Shown: one piece after another, positions 49,339 through 58,927 of the stretch
How the letters are laid out: the number at the start of each line of letters is the position of its first letter
How positions within the stretch are numbered: the stretch's first letter is position 1
Assembly: GCF_000173775.1 (NCBI RefSeq)
Contig: NZ_ACCD01000010.1
Location: 1 to 64,000, forward strand
Direction: 5' to 3'
DNA length: 64,000 nt
DNA from: Yersinia rohdei ATCC 43380
Lineage (GTDB): Bacteria; Pseudomonadota; Gammaproteobacteria; Enterobacterales; Enterobacteriaceae
Program-made: the position numbers and the translations under genes
The notes under the pieces: generated by a model
Database searches by the model: none
What the model saw: only the letters and a program-made list of their open reading frames with translations
What the model was told of the DNA's origin: nothing

Positions 49339-52300
49339 ATGAGCAGCCGATTTCACAATCAATATTCTCTACCATTCTCACTGCCAATCATTGCGGCGAC
49401 GGGCACGTTTTTACTGCGCTGTCAGATAATGATTTTCGTGCTTATAATTACGTTGCTAATTTCTCCGTCAATCTTTGCTGCGGGCGTCAATGTTGATGTA
49501 CCGACCCGGAGTGAAGTGCTCAGTCAACTGGATACATTAACAAAGCAAAAGATATTGTCGCCTGCAGAAAAGCTGGCACAGCAAGACTTGACCAAAACGC
49601 TTGAGTACCTTGATGTTATTGAGCGCACTAAGCAGGAGGCCATTCAGCTAAAGCAGCAATTGGCTCAGGCCCCGGTAAAACTACGTCAAGCAACAGAAGG
49701 GCTGGAGGCGCTTAAAGACAGCTCAGCAGATACTTTGACTCGTGAGTCACTGGCTAACTATTCATTACGCCAATTAGAATCGCGGCTGAATCAAACCTTG
49801 GATGACTTACAATCCGCTCAAGAAGACCTCTCTGCCTACAATAGTCAGCTGATTTCCCTGCAAACCCAGCCCGAGCGCATACAGAGCGAGATGTATAATT
49901 CGTCGATGCGTTTAATGCAAATTCGTAACCAACTTAATGGACTGGCACCAAGCCAAGACGTTTTGCGCCCAACCCAGCAGCAAGAGTTATTTACTGAACA
50001 AGTCATGCTTAATATGCAGTTAGATTTGCAGCGTAAAAATTTGGAGGCCAATACTACCTTACAAGATCTGCTGCAAAAACAACGAGATTATACTAACGAG
50101 CACATTAATCAATTAGAGCGCTATGTTCAGCTACTGCAAGAGGTGGTTAGCGGTAAGCGGTTAATATTGTCAGAGAAAACAGCCAAAGAAGCACAGGCAC
50201 CTACAGATGCGACCGATATCCAAAATGACCCTTTAGTCAGCCGTGAATTAGCTATTAACAAAGAATTGAGTCAACGGCTGATTAACGCGACAAAAGAAGG
50301 TAACACCCTGGTACAACAGAATATTAGGGTTAAAAACTGGCTGGATCGTGCCCTGCAATCTGAGCGCAATTTAAAAGAGCAAATAACAGTCTTGCGCGGC
50401 AGTTTACTGCTTTCTCGTATTCTGTATCAGCAGCAACTCAACTTACCGACTTCTGGTTTAATTACCAATATGGGGCCGCGCATTGCTGATTTACGGCTAG
50501 AGCAATTTGAGATTAATCAGCAGCGTGACCAGTTATTCCAAGGTGATAACTACATTCAAACGTTGACAGAAAATAGTAAAGAGAAAGTCAGCCCTAATGT
50601 GGAAGATGCATTAGGGCAAATTGTTGATATTCGACGTGAATTGCTGGATCAACTCAATAAGCAGCTGGGTAATCAACTCACTCTCGCGATTAATCTACAA
50701 ATTAACCAGCAGCAGCTATTGAGTGTTAATCAGTCATTGCAACATACTCTTACCCAACAGATTTTCTGGGTTAGCAGTAATAAACCAATGGATTGGTCTT
50801 GGTTGAAAGCATTGCCGGGTGCGATTAAGACTGAAATAAGTAATTTTCAGTTTACTTTGTCGTGGAGTGACGCCCTTACAGGTTTAGGCAAATCAGTGGT
50901 GTTCCTGGTACCGATGCTAATTGTAGTGGGGGGGCTCAGGTCACGTTACAAAATTATCAATAAGCATTTGGATAGACTGGCCGCTGATGTTGGGCAATTA
51001 AAACACGACAGCCAGATGCACACACCAAAAGCCATCATGCTTACCCTCCTGAAAGTGTTACCGGGATCCTTGATAATTCTAGGTGTTGGGTACTGGTGTT
51101 CGCGGTCAAACTTTAATCTTAGTGATTTGCTCTGGATTTTCTTCCAACGTTTAGCGCTGTTCTGGTTAGTGTTTGACCTGACATATCGTATGTTATCGCC
51201 AGGCGGCATAACTGAACGGCACTTTATGATAGACGCGGCCCGATGTGCTCATTATCGGCGGCAGATTATACGTCTGGGGGCAGCCTTATTGCCGGTTATC
51301 TTCTGGTCTGTCTTAGGGGAAAAAAGTCCACTTCGGCTGGTCGATGATGTTATTGGGCAGGTGGTTATTGTCATTGCACTGGCATTGCTGGCCTTATTCG
51401 TCTATCCATTCTGCCGTGATAGTTGGCGTGAGAAAGATTCCCATGCTGTGCGGTTAGTGGTTGTTACCGCAATAGCTGCAACGCCGATCATATTGATTGG
51501 GTTAATGATTGCAGGGTATTTCTACACAACATTGCAACTTGCGGGCCGCTGGATAGATAGCCTGTATTTATTATTCTTGTGGTATATCGTTTATCTGACA
51601 GCTATTCGCGGTTTAGGGGTTGCTGCGCGGCGTTTGGCATATCGGCGAGCAGTTGCCCGTAGGCAAAGCTTGGTGAAAGAGGGGGCAGAGGGCAGTGAGC
51701 CAATAGAAGAACCCCCACTGGCCTTGGATCAAATTAACCAGCAGTCATTACGATTGACCACCATGACACTGTTCTTAATTTTCGCTACTGCCTTCTACGG
51801 CATCTGGGCTGATCTGATAACGGTTATCTCTTATCTGGACAGCATTTCTTTGTGGCATTACACCACAACTGTGGCCGGGGCGAGTGTCACACAGGCTGTC
51901 ACATTGGGAAATATGCTAGTGGCCCTGATGGCGTTAGTCGTCTCCTATGTTTTAACTCGTAACTTACCGGGCTTACTTGAAGTCTTGGTGCTGTCGCGTT
52001 TACAACTACGCCAAGGCACTTCTTACGCGATAACCACAATTTTGACCTATCTTATTACCGTGATGGGGGTGGTAACCGCGCTGGGCTCGCTCGGTGTCTC
52101 GTGGGATAAATTACAATGGTTGGTGGCTGCACTGTCTGTGGGGTTGGGGTTTGGTTTGCAGGAAATATTCGCCAACTTTGTGTCAGGTTTGATTATTCTA
52201 TTCGAACGCCCCGTCCGCATTGGCGATACCATTACTATTGGGACTTTCTCTGGCAAGGTCAGTAAAATACGTATCCGTGCGACGACAATTACCGATTTTG

Positions 52301-52791
52301 ATCGTAAAGAAGCCATTATACCGAACAAAGCCTTTGTTACTGAACGTCTGATTAACTGGACACTCTCTGATACGGTTACCCGAATTATTATTAAAGTCGG
52401 CGTTGCCTATGGTTCTGATTTAGCAAAAGTAAAAGAGCTTTTGCTAAAAGCCGCGCACGAAAATCCCCGGGTAATGACCGACCCTGAGCCACACGTATTC
52501 TTCCTGAATTTTGGTGCCAGCACTCTGGATCATGAATTGCGGGTGTATGTACGTGAATTAGGCGACCGGAGCTATACGGTGGATGAATTGAATCGTGCGA
52601 TTGATAAATTATGTCATGAGAATGACATTAATATCGCGTTTAACCAGTTGGAAGTGTATTTACACAAATCTGATGGTACCGAGGTTCAAGAAGTAAACCG
52701 CCCATTTGATACCAAAGGATTAGCTTCTTTACCGTCTGAAATAGACAATAAAAAATCAGATTTACCGGATATCAATAAGCCACTGGTTTGA
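49339..52791 (+). CDS. mscK: Potassium-dependent mechanosensitive channel MscK (KefA)
   Basis: Large mechanosensitive channel of the MscS superfamily that opens under osmotic downshock and needs external potassium in E. coli. 1150 residues (E. coli 1120). It has an N-terminal signal/hydrophobic region (about 30-48), a long Gln-rich periplasmic coiled-coil domain (about 50-480), eleven or so membrane helices, and the MscS core near residue 930 (VGLGFGLQEIFANFVSGLII) with the C-terminal vestibule domain. Downstream of acrR as in E. coli. Confidence 0.94.
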   Translation: MSSRFHNQYSLPFSLPIIAATGTFLLRCQIMIFVLIITLLISPSIFAAGVNVDVPTRSEVLSQLDTLTKQKILSPAEKLAQQDLTKTLEYLDVIERTKQEAIQLKQQLAQAPVKLRQATEGLEALKDSSADTLTRESLANYSLRQLESRLNQTLDDLQSAQEDLSAYNSQLISLQTQPERIQSEMYNSSMRLMQIRNQLNGLAPSQDVLRPTQQQELFTEQVMLNMQLDLQRKNLEANTTLQDLLQKQRDYTNEHINQLERYVQLLQEVVSGKRLILSEKTAKEAQAPTDATDIQNDPLVSRELAINKELSQRLINATKEGNTLVQQNIRVKNWLDRALQSERNLKEQITVLRGSLLLSRILYQQQLNLPTSGLITNMGPRIADLRLEQFEINQQRDQLFQGDNYIQTLTENSKEKVSPNVEDALGQIVDIRRELLDQLNKQLGNQLTLAINLQINQQQLLSVNQSLQHTLTQQIFWVSSNKPMDWSWLKALPGAIKTEISNFQFTLSWSDALTGLGKSVVFLVPMLIVVGGLRSRYKIINKHLDRLAADVGQLKHDSQMHTPKAIMLTLLKVLPGSLIILGVGYWCSRSNFNLSDLLWIFFQRLALFWLVFDLTYRMLSPGGITERHFMIDAARCAHYRRQIIRLGAALLPVIFWSVLGEKSPLRLVDDVIGQVVIVIALALLALFVYPFCRDSWREKDSHAVRLVVVTAIAATPIILIGLMIAGYFYTTLQLAGRWIDSLYLLFLWYIVYLTAIRGLGVAARRLAYRRAVARRQSLVKEGAEGSEPIEEPPLALDQINQQSLRLTTMTLFLIFATAFYGIWADLITVISYLDSISLWHYTTTVAGASVTQAVTLGNMLVALMALVVSYVLTRNLPGLLEVLVLSRLQLRQGTSYAITTILTYLITVMGVVTALGSLGVSWDKLQWLVAALSVGLGFGLQEIFANFVSGLIILFERPVRIGDTITIGTFSGKVSKIRIRATTITDFDRKEAIIPNKAFVTERLINWTLSDTVTRIIIKVGVAYGSDLAKVKELLLKAAHENPRVMTDPEPHVFFLNFGASTLDHELRVYVRELGDRSYTVDELNRAIDKLCHENDINIAFNQLEVYLHKSDGTEVQEVNRPFDTKGLASLPSEIDNKKSDLPDINKPLV

Positions 52792-52923
52792 AAATTACGG
52801 ATCAGGGTGTTTTGAGTCGATAGACTGATGACAGCAGATCAATTCTGCATTTTGTAAGATAAAAATCTACCCTAAGGCGATACCTGAATGTATCGCCTTG
52901 GTTAAACATCAGAGACAACCTGC

Positions 52924-53079
52924 TTAATCAGAGGTTTGACGGCGTAACTTACGCTGATAATCAAGTTGCACTATCTCTAATGCTGCCAGTGCTGTTTCTG
53001 GCGCTATCTCATTGCATTCCAGCAAGTAGATAAGATCTACTGCCAGTTGCAGTTCTGGTGAAGCTTTTTCAACTGACAT
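52924..53079 (-). CDS. ybaM: YbaM/RsmS family small protein (DUF2496)
   Basis: 51-residue protein beginning MSVEKASPELQLAVDLIYLL and ending QRKLRRQTSD. It aligns with E. coli YbaM (53 residues) and sits, as there, between mscK and priC on the minus strand. In Pectobacterium the homologue RsmS affects exoenzyme regulation; the molecular role is not established. Confidence 0.88.
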   Translation of the reverse strand: MSVEKASPELQLAVDLIYLLECNEIAPETALAALEIVQLDYQRKLRRQTSD

Positions 53080-53166
53080 AATGTGGCCAATATTTGATTT
53101 TCAGTTAATTGGGAAAGTCGAGCAGTAATACCCAACTGTGGGTTTCCACCTAACTTGATTTCAGTC

Positions 53167-53244
53167 TAACACCCAATAGATTTCAATATGCAGGAAGGTG
53201 GCAAACGCAGCCCACAGACCTACAACGTGAAAGATAACGGTATA
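53167..53244 (+). repeat. Short ERIC with internal deletion
   Basis: Left end CCCAATAGATTTCAATATGC then AGGAAGGTGGCAAA is joined directly to a diverged right end (GCAGCCCACAGACC ... GATAACGGTATA). Compared with the 127-bp copy at 15074 it lacks the central hairpin part, leaving about 78 bp. Confidence 0.6.
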
Positions 53245-53304
53245 GAGATTATAGAAAACAATTCGAGGTCGGAACCCTAATGATTCAAAGAATGTGACAA
53301 ATAT

Positions 53305-53841
53305 TCAAAAACCGTTCTCTTTCTTTTCAATGCTGCGCTCAATTTTTATTAACGCTTGCCGGCATCGCATTAGTCGGCCTTCTAGCGCGGCGAGCTCTTT
53401 CTGTATTTTTTGTTGCTCAGTTAATAAATTTTGCTTACCAAGCTGGCTTTCTCGATCTTGAATCATCGCCAGTATCCGCCGTTCATAATCTTGATGTTCA
53501 GCTAATTTATGGTAAGGATCTAGCTTATTATCCCGCGGTTCAGGATTAGATTTTCTCAGCTTTTGTGTTGCCAATTCTCTTTGTAATGCGGATATCTGCG
53601 CAACCAGCTTCTCAGCCAAAAAGGCCACCTGCTGGGTACGATTTTCTGCCACGACCTGTTTCAATTGGGCCATGTTCTTGTGTACTTCCAGTAGATAGTC
53701 GCGAAAGCGATTACCATGATTGCTGAATAAATTCAGGTCAAAACGCGCTTGCTGGGAAGGGGTGTTGGCTTGTGGTCCAACTTGTGCGGATAATGCTGCA
53801 ATTTGGCTTTCAAGCACCTGCAATAATTGTTCTGTACTCAT
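53305..53841 (-). CDS. priC: Primosomal replication protein N'' (PriC)
   Basis: Replication-restart protein that loads DnaB at stalled forks. 178 residues, largely helical and basic, with conserved FDLNLFSNHGNRFRDYLLEV (about 34-53). Adjacent to ybaM as in E. coli. Divergent from ybaN. Confidence 0.93.
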   Translation of the reverse strand: MSTEQLLQVLESQIAALSAQVGPQANTPSQQARFDLNLFSNHGNRFRDYLLEVHKNMAQLKQVVAENRTQQVAFLAEKLVAQISALQRELATQKLRKSNPEPRDNKLDPYHKLAEHQDYERRILAMIQDRESQLGKQNLLTEQQKIQKELAALEGRLMRCRQALIKIERSIEKKENGF

Positions 53842-54011
53842 GGCGCTTCTCCTTGATGTTTCCCGCCAGCTTGCCTTTGAACCGTAATAGTTACAAGCTG
53901 AGGGCGAGCAAATACCTGTATTGTGTTAATAATGCCAAGAATATGTATTGATGATGGTTAGCGTATGCGCTAATGATAATGCGGCCTTGATGAATATCAT
54001 AAAGGGAGTGT

Positions 54012-54392
54012 ATGTCTCGTTGGTTGTTAATAGTTTTGGGTTGGTTGGCGGTCGTCTTGGCAACCTTAGGTGTCGTGCTTCCTCTGTTACCCACTACGCC
54101 ATTTTTGTTACTGGCGGCGTGGTGTTTTGCGCGCTCATCTCCCCGGTTTCATCATTGGCTACTCTATCGCTCATGGTTTGGCAGCTATATACGCACCTGG
54201 CAGCAACACCGCGCTTTGCCTCCTGGAGCTAAGTGGAAAGCAATAGCTGTTACCCTGCTCACCTTTGCTATTTCACTTTGGTTAGTAAAAATTTGGTGGG
54301 TCAGGGGCATATTGCTCGTGATATTAACGCTATTATTGATATTCATGTTGCGAATGCCCGTTATTGACCTATCGCAACAAAAAAAGCGCTGA
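54012..54392 (+). CDS. ybaN: Inner-membrane protein YbaN (DUF454)
   Basis: 126-residue inner-membrane protein of unknown function. It starts MSRWLLIVLGWLAVVLATLG and shows DUF454 features: VLPLLPTTPFLLLAAWCFARSSPRFHHWL read in two parts, then two further hydrophobic segments (about 80-118). Located between priC and apt, as in E. coli. Confidence 0.92.
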   Translation: MSRWLLIVLGWLAVVLATLGVVLPLLPTTPFLLLAAWCFARSSPRFHHWLLYRSWFGSYIRTWQQHRALPPGAKWKAIAVTLLTFAISLWLVKIWWVRGILLVILTLLLIFMLRMPVIDLSQQKKR

Positions 54393-54606
54393 GCAGCTCA
54401 CACCAGTTGCATTTTAGTGCCAGTTTGCATAGATTTGAGCGCTTTCGTGCGCGGGATAATCCCTTGTTGCGTCCTTAGGGTTAAGGATGCGGTAATTTAT
54501 TCTATTGGGGCGTTAGCGCCAGATAGATTAGGTTACTCAGTTGATGCCATTTTAGCACCGGCTGGCCGCGCTTTAGTATGTACAGCAGTTTTATCAGGCA
54601 CAAATT

Positions 54607-55170
54607 ATGACCGCTACTGCACCTAACACAGCACAACAGCTTCAATATATTAAAGACAGTATCAAAACCATCCCCGATTATCCAAAAGCGGGAATACTGT
54701 TCCGTGATGTGACCAGCTTGCTGGAAGATCCATTAGCCTACGCCTCCAGTATTGAACTGCTGGTTGAGCGCTATCTGGATGCAGGCGTGACCAAAGTCGT
54801 GGGCACTGAAGCCCGTGGTTTTCTGTTCGGCGCACCAGTAGCTTTGGCTCTGGGCGTGGGTTTTGTTCCGGTACGTAAACCGGGCAAGTTACCTCGAGCA
54901 ACTATCAGTGAAAGTTATGAGCTGGAATACGGCACTGACAAACTAGAGATCCACACCGACAGCATTCAACCGGGCGATAAAGTCTTGGTTATTGATGATT
55001 TGCTGGCAACGGGTGGCACTATCGAAGCGACAGTTAAGCTGATTCGTCGTTTGGGCGGTGATGTCACAGACGCTGCATTTATCATCGATTTGCCGGAGCT
55101 GGGTGGTGAAAAACGCTTGGTTGAGCAAGGACTTACTTGTTACAGCTTGGTCTCTTTCAGCGGCCACTGA
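54607..55170 (+). CDS. apt: Adenine phosphoribosyltransferase
   Basis: Purine salvage enzyme: adenine plus PRPP gives AMP. 187 residues (E. coli 183). The PRPP-binding motif [16 protein letters not shown] (about 127-142) is intact, as are the [15 protein letters not shown]-terminal region and [14 protein letters not shown]. Lies upstream of dnaX with a 476-bp gap. Confidence 0.96.
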   Translation: MTATAPNTAQQLQYIKDSIKTIPDYPKAGILFRDVTSLLEDPLAYASSIELLVERYLDAGVTKVVGTEARGFLFGAPVALALGVGFVPVRKPGKLPRATISESYELEYGTDKLEIHTDSIQPGDKVLVIDDLLATGGTIEATVKLIRRLGGDVTDAAFIIDLPELGGEKRLVEQGLTCYSLVSFSGH

Positions 55171-55646
55171 TTGTCTTGAAAACAGCGTTTCTCGAATAAA
55201 GCCTCGCCATCAGTCGTGAGGCTATATTTGAGTTATCCCCTCCGCCTCTCTGGCCTGAAAAAGTTTAGGTTGGGGACGCACACCCAGTCTTCACAAGCTA
55301 TTCCTATCAAGCCCGCTCTAATACTGTATCGCCATAAGTGCTATATCACCATATCCCCGGTTTGTTCCCTTGTTTTGCTAGGGCAAGGTTCATATCCACA
55401 AAGTAAATTTATGGGAATGAGGATGGTCGTACTGATACACTAAGGTGAGCATCAACATTATGCGAGTTGCATATGTCTGAAAATAGACCAATTATCCCCA
55501 GCGGCTTTCGGATTGCAGGTCGGCGGCAATGGAATAAATCCAAGGAATTGGGTAAGTAAAGTTTGCCGCACCCTTGCATCTTGAAAGATGACGGGTATAG
55601 ATATACTAGGTTAAATTATCCATCATAAATCAACGATGAAGTCTTA
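55171..55646. other. apt-dnaX spacer
   Basis: 476 bp. A hairpin AGCCTC/GAGGCT (55200-55222) after apt may be its terminator, although no T-run follows. A diverged ERIC occupies about 55510-55606. The dnaX promoter must be in the last part. No gene seen. Confidence 0.55.
55510..55606 (+). repeat. Diverged ERIC-like element
   Basis: GGATTGCAGGTCGGCGGCAA at the left and TGCATCTTGAAAGATGACGG then GTATA at the right match the two ends of the 127-bp ERIC at 15074 in order. The interior is shorter and poorly conserved. Confidence 0.6.
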
Positions 55647-57602
55647 ATGAGCTATCAGGTACTTGCCCGTAAGTGGCGTCCCAAAACATTCGCAGACGTT
55701 GTTGGACAGGAACATGTTCTGACCGCATTAGCTAATGGCCTTTCGTTAGGGAGAATTCATCACGCCTATTTATTCTCTGGTACTCGGGGGGTAGGTAAAA
55801 CCTCTATCGCTCGGTTGTTAGCCAAAGGCCTGAACTGCGAAACGGGCATTACTGCGACACCTTGTGGTATTTGTGCTAATTGTCAGGAAATTGAACAAGG
55901 CCGTTTTGTTGATCTTATCGAAATAGACGCCGCCTCTCGGACGAAAGTAGAAGATACCCGAGAGCTGCTGGATAATGTTCAATATGCTCCCGCCCGTGGC
56001 CGCTTCAAAGTCTACCTTATCGATGAAGTTCATATGCTGTCACGGCACAGTTTCAATGCGTTGCTGAAAACCCTTGAGGAGCCGCCAGCACATGTGAAAT
56101 TCCTGCTGGCGACGACTGACCCGCAGAAATTGCCGGTGACCATTCTTTCCCGCTGCTTACAGTTTCATCTCAAAGTTATTGATGTTGAAATTATTCGCGC
56201 GCAGCTTGAAAAAATACTGCTGGCCGAACACATCAGCAGTGATGCCCGAGCCTTGCAATTATTGGCGAGAGCCGCTGATGGCAGCATGCGGGATGCACTC
56301 AGTCTGGCGGATCAGGCCATCGCGATGGGGGACGGTCATGTGACGACCGCCACCGTCAGCCACATGCTGGGAACGCTTGATGACGAGCAACCGCTGGCAA
56401 TTATTGAAGCTTTGGTTAGTGCCGATGGCGCACGCGTTATGGCTCAGATTGAGCAAGCTGCATCACGCGGTGTCGACTGGGAAAACCTCTTGGTCGAAAC
56501 CTTGAGTTTGCTGCATCGCATTGCGATGGTGCAATTATTGCCCTCGATGCTGGATAATCACTATGCCACTATTGAACCGCGGCTACGTGAGCTAGCTCGA
56601 ACACTGCCGCCAGCGGATATACAGCTGTATTATCAAATATTATTGGTAGGGCGCAAAGAGTTGGCTTACGCGCCTGACCGCCGCATGGGGGTTGAAATGA
56701 CCTTATTGCGGGCATTGGCATTTCATCCTAAAGCAATCATTGCAGAACCCCAGATTGCGCCGGTGAATGCTCCAGCAGCAATAGCCAATAACACCCCCGC
56801 TGCGCAGCCGATGTCAGCCCCTGCCTATGCTCAGGATGCGCCGCCCCCATTGGGTGTCGCGCCGCAGGTGAATACCCAGCTACCGGATTCAACTGCGCAA
56901 TTGTTGCAAGCGCGTACGCAGTTATTGCGACAATCGGGGACGACCACACCAAAAAAGAATGAGCCGGCAGCGCCAGGAAAAGCGCGGCCGGCAAACTCAG
57001 CTCTGGAGCGACTGGCTTCAGTGACTGAGCGCAGCCAACAGCGCCTGGCGGCGAAATCCACCGAAGAAAAGAAACCGGTGAAGAAAGAAGCCTATCGCTG
57101 GATTGCGCAAAATGAACCTGAGGTATCAGCTGAGCCGGTTGCTACTCCTAAAGCATTGCGTACCGCCTTGGAGCATGAAAAAACCCCGGAGCTCTCGGCT
57201 AAATTGGCTGAAGCTGCGATGGAAAGAGACCCTTGGGCGGCAGAAATAGATAAATTATCAATCCCGAAATTGGTGCAGCAACTTGCGCTGAATGCATTTA
57301 AAGAAGAAAAAGAAGCGGGTAATATTTGCCTTCACTTGCGTTCTGCGCAGCGCCATTTAAACTCGCCTTCGGCGCAGAGTGTACTGGCTGATGCACTGAG
57401 TGAATTACGGGGTAATGCTGTTACACTTAGCATTGTTGAAGATGATAATCTAACGGAGCGTACCCCGTTAGAATGGCGGCAGGCCATTTATGAAGAAAAA
57501 CTGGCACAAGCGCGCCAGTCAATTATTGCGGATAACAATATTCAGACATTGCAGCGCTTTTTTGATGCTGAACTGGATGAAGAAAGTATCCGACCGGTTT
57601 AA
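55647..57602 (+). CDS. dnaX: DNA polymerase III subunits tau and gamma
   Basis: Clamp-loader ATPase; tau also couples the polymerases and DnaB. 651 residues for tau. Walker A GTRGVGKT (45-52), zinc cysteines 64, 73, 76 and 79, and the DEVHMLSRHSFNALLKTLEE segment with the ATPase Asp-Glu and SRC motif (ILSRCLQF). A Pro/Ala/Gln-rich linker (about 370-480) leads to the tau-specific C-terminus. The linker holds a programmed frameshift site giving gamma (438 residues). ybaB and recR follow, the conserved operon. Confidence 0.97.
   Translation: MSYQVLARKWRPKTFADVVGQEHVLTALANGLSLGRIHHAYLFSGTRGVGKTSIARLLAKGLNCETGITATPCGICANCQEIEQGRFVDLIEIDAASRTKVEDTRELLDNVQYAPARGRFKVYLIDEVHMLSRHSFNALLKTLEEPPAHVKFLLATTDPQKLPVTILSRCLQFHLKVIDVEIIRAQLEKILLAEHISSDARALQLLARAADGSMRDALSLADQAIAMGDGHVTTATVSHMLGTLDDEQPLAIIEALVSADGARVMAQIEQAASRGVDWENLLVETLSLLHRIAMVQLLPSMLDNHYATIEPRLRELARTLPPADIQLYYQILLVGRKELAYAPDRRMGVEMTLLRALAFHPKAIIAEPQIAPVNAPAAIANNTPAAQPMSAPAYAQDAPPPLGVAPQVNTQLPDSTAQLLQARTQLLRQSGTTTPKKNEPAAPGKARPANSALERLASVTERSQQRLAAKSTEEKKPVKKEAYRWIAQNEPEVSAEPVATPKALRTALEHEKTPELSAKLAEAAMERDPWAAEIDKLSIPKLVQQLALNAFKEEKEAGNICLHLRSAQRHLNSPSAQSVLADALSELRGNAVTLSIVEDDNLTERTPLEWRQAIYEEKLAQARQSIIADNNIQTLQRFFDAELDEESIRPV
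56936..56992 (+). promoter_or_regulatory. Programmed -1 frameshift signal in dnaX (gamma production)
   Basis: Slippery heptamer A-AAA-AAG is at 56951-56957 in the correct frame (codons 435-437, Pro-Lys-Lys). After the shift the next codons are GAA and TGA, giving gamma of 438 residues. A Shine-Dalgarno-like GGGGA lies 10 nt upstream (56936-56940). A stem-loop begins 5 nt downstream: GCCGGC (56963-56968) pairs with 56987-56992 and GCGC (56970-56973) with 56982-56985. All three E. coli elements are present. Confidence 0.92.
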
Positions 57603-57647
57603 TCGCTGCGATAAGTACATGGTGTACTGACGCGGCCCTTGCGATGA

Positions 57648-57988
<341 letters not shown>

Positions 57989-57989
<1 letters not shown>

Positions 57990-58594
57990 TGCAAACCAGT
58001 CCACTCCTTGAATCATTAATGGAGGCGTTGCGCTGCCTACCGGGTGTTGGCCCGAAGTCGGCGCAGCGTATGGCATTCCAACTGCTACAACGTGATCGTA
58101 GCGGTGGAATGCGTCTGGCGCAGTCTTTGACCCGTGCCATGTCCGAAATAGGCCACTGTGCTGACTGCCGCACATTTACCGAGCAAGACCGCTGCACTAT
58201 CTGCTCCAACCCGCGTCGCCAGCAAAATGGCCAAATCTGTGTGGTCGAAAGCCCGGCAGATATCCATGCTATCGAGCAAACGGGTCAGTTTGGTGGGCGC
58301 TATTTTGTATTGATGGGGCATTTATCACCGATGGATGGCATTGGCCCGGGTGATATTGGTTTGGATTTGCTTGAGAAACGGCTTGAAACTGAAACTATCA
58401 GTGAAGTGATTCTGGCGACCAACCCGACTGTCGAGGGTGATGCAACCGCCAACTATATTGGCCAGATGTGCGGTCAATATGGGGTATTAGCCACGCGTAT
58501 TGCGCATGGCGTGCCGGTGGGGGGCGAGCTGGAAATGGTTGATGGCACCACTCTGTCACATTCATTAGCCGGACGTAATCCGATTAAGTTCTAA
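57989..58594 (+). CDS. recR: Recombination protein RecR
   Basis: Works with RecF and RecO to load RecA at gaps. 201 residues: a helix-hairpin-helix near the start ([17 protein letters not shown]), a zinc finger with Cys57, Cys60, Cys69 and Cys72, then a Toprim domain ([16 protein letters not shown]). The ATG shares bases with the ybaB stop. Its own stop shares one base with the ATG of a small hydrophobic ORF downstream. Confidence 0.96.
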
Positions 58595-58722
58595 TGTTAC
58601 CCAGTTTCTTTCTCATTTTATCTGGTGGGCGATGGCTTTTGTTATTGATTATCATATGGATGACTTTATTCATGATCTTCAGTAAATCGCCCCTGATTGA
58701 GGTTGATTCAGTTTCGGGTTAG
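58594..58722 (+). CDS. Putative 42-residue membrane miniprotein coupled to recR
   Basis: Starts at the ATG that shares a base with the recR stop (TAATG). Sequence [20 protein letters not shown] then IWMTLFMIFSKSPLIEVDSVSG. It has one long hydrophobic helix (about 5-29) and a short polar tail, typical of small inner-membrane proteins. It has no ribosome site of its own, so translation would depend on coupling. I know no family for it. It lies upstream of the htpG heat-shock promoter. Confidence 0.45.
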   Translation: MLPSFFLILSGGRWLLLLIIIWMTLFMIFSKSPLIEVDSVSG

Positions 58723-58844
58723 TCGGGCGAATACGGCTATCGGCGTTCGGTTCGTTTATCCGGTTACGGCCTCTGCGGCACATTTTCTCTCCAATCAACT
58801 TTGTCAGCAGTTGCTCCTGATTCTTTGTTTTTTCTGCGTTATGA

Positions 58845-58873
58845 CTTGAAACCCTCCTCTCTTGGCCCCATTT
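58845..58873 (+). promoter_or_regulatory. Sigma-32 promoter of htpG
   Basis: CTTGAAA (58845-58851), a 14-nt spacer and CCCCATTT (58866-58873) match the heat-shock consensus almost exactly, 55 bp before the htpG ATG. Confidence 0.9.
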
Positions 58874-58927
58874 GATCTCCATCATTCGGCTATGTATACC
58901 TGTCGGCAATTTAGATTGAGGTAATTA

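Noticed and set aside
54417..54626. 69-codon frame between ybaN and apt
   Set aside because: Overlaps the apt start in another frame and has no ribosome site or recognisable features.
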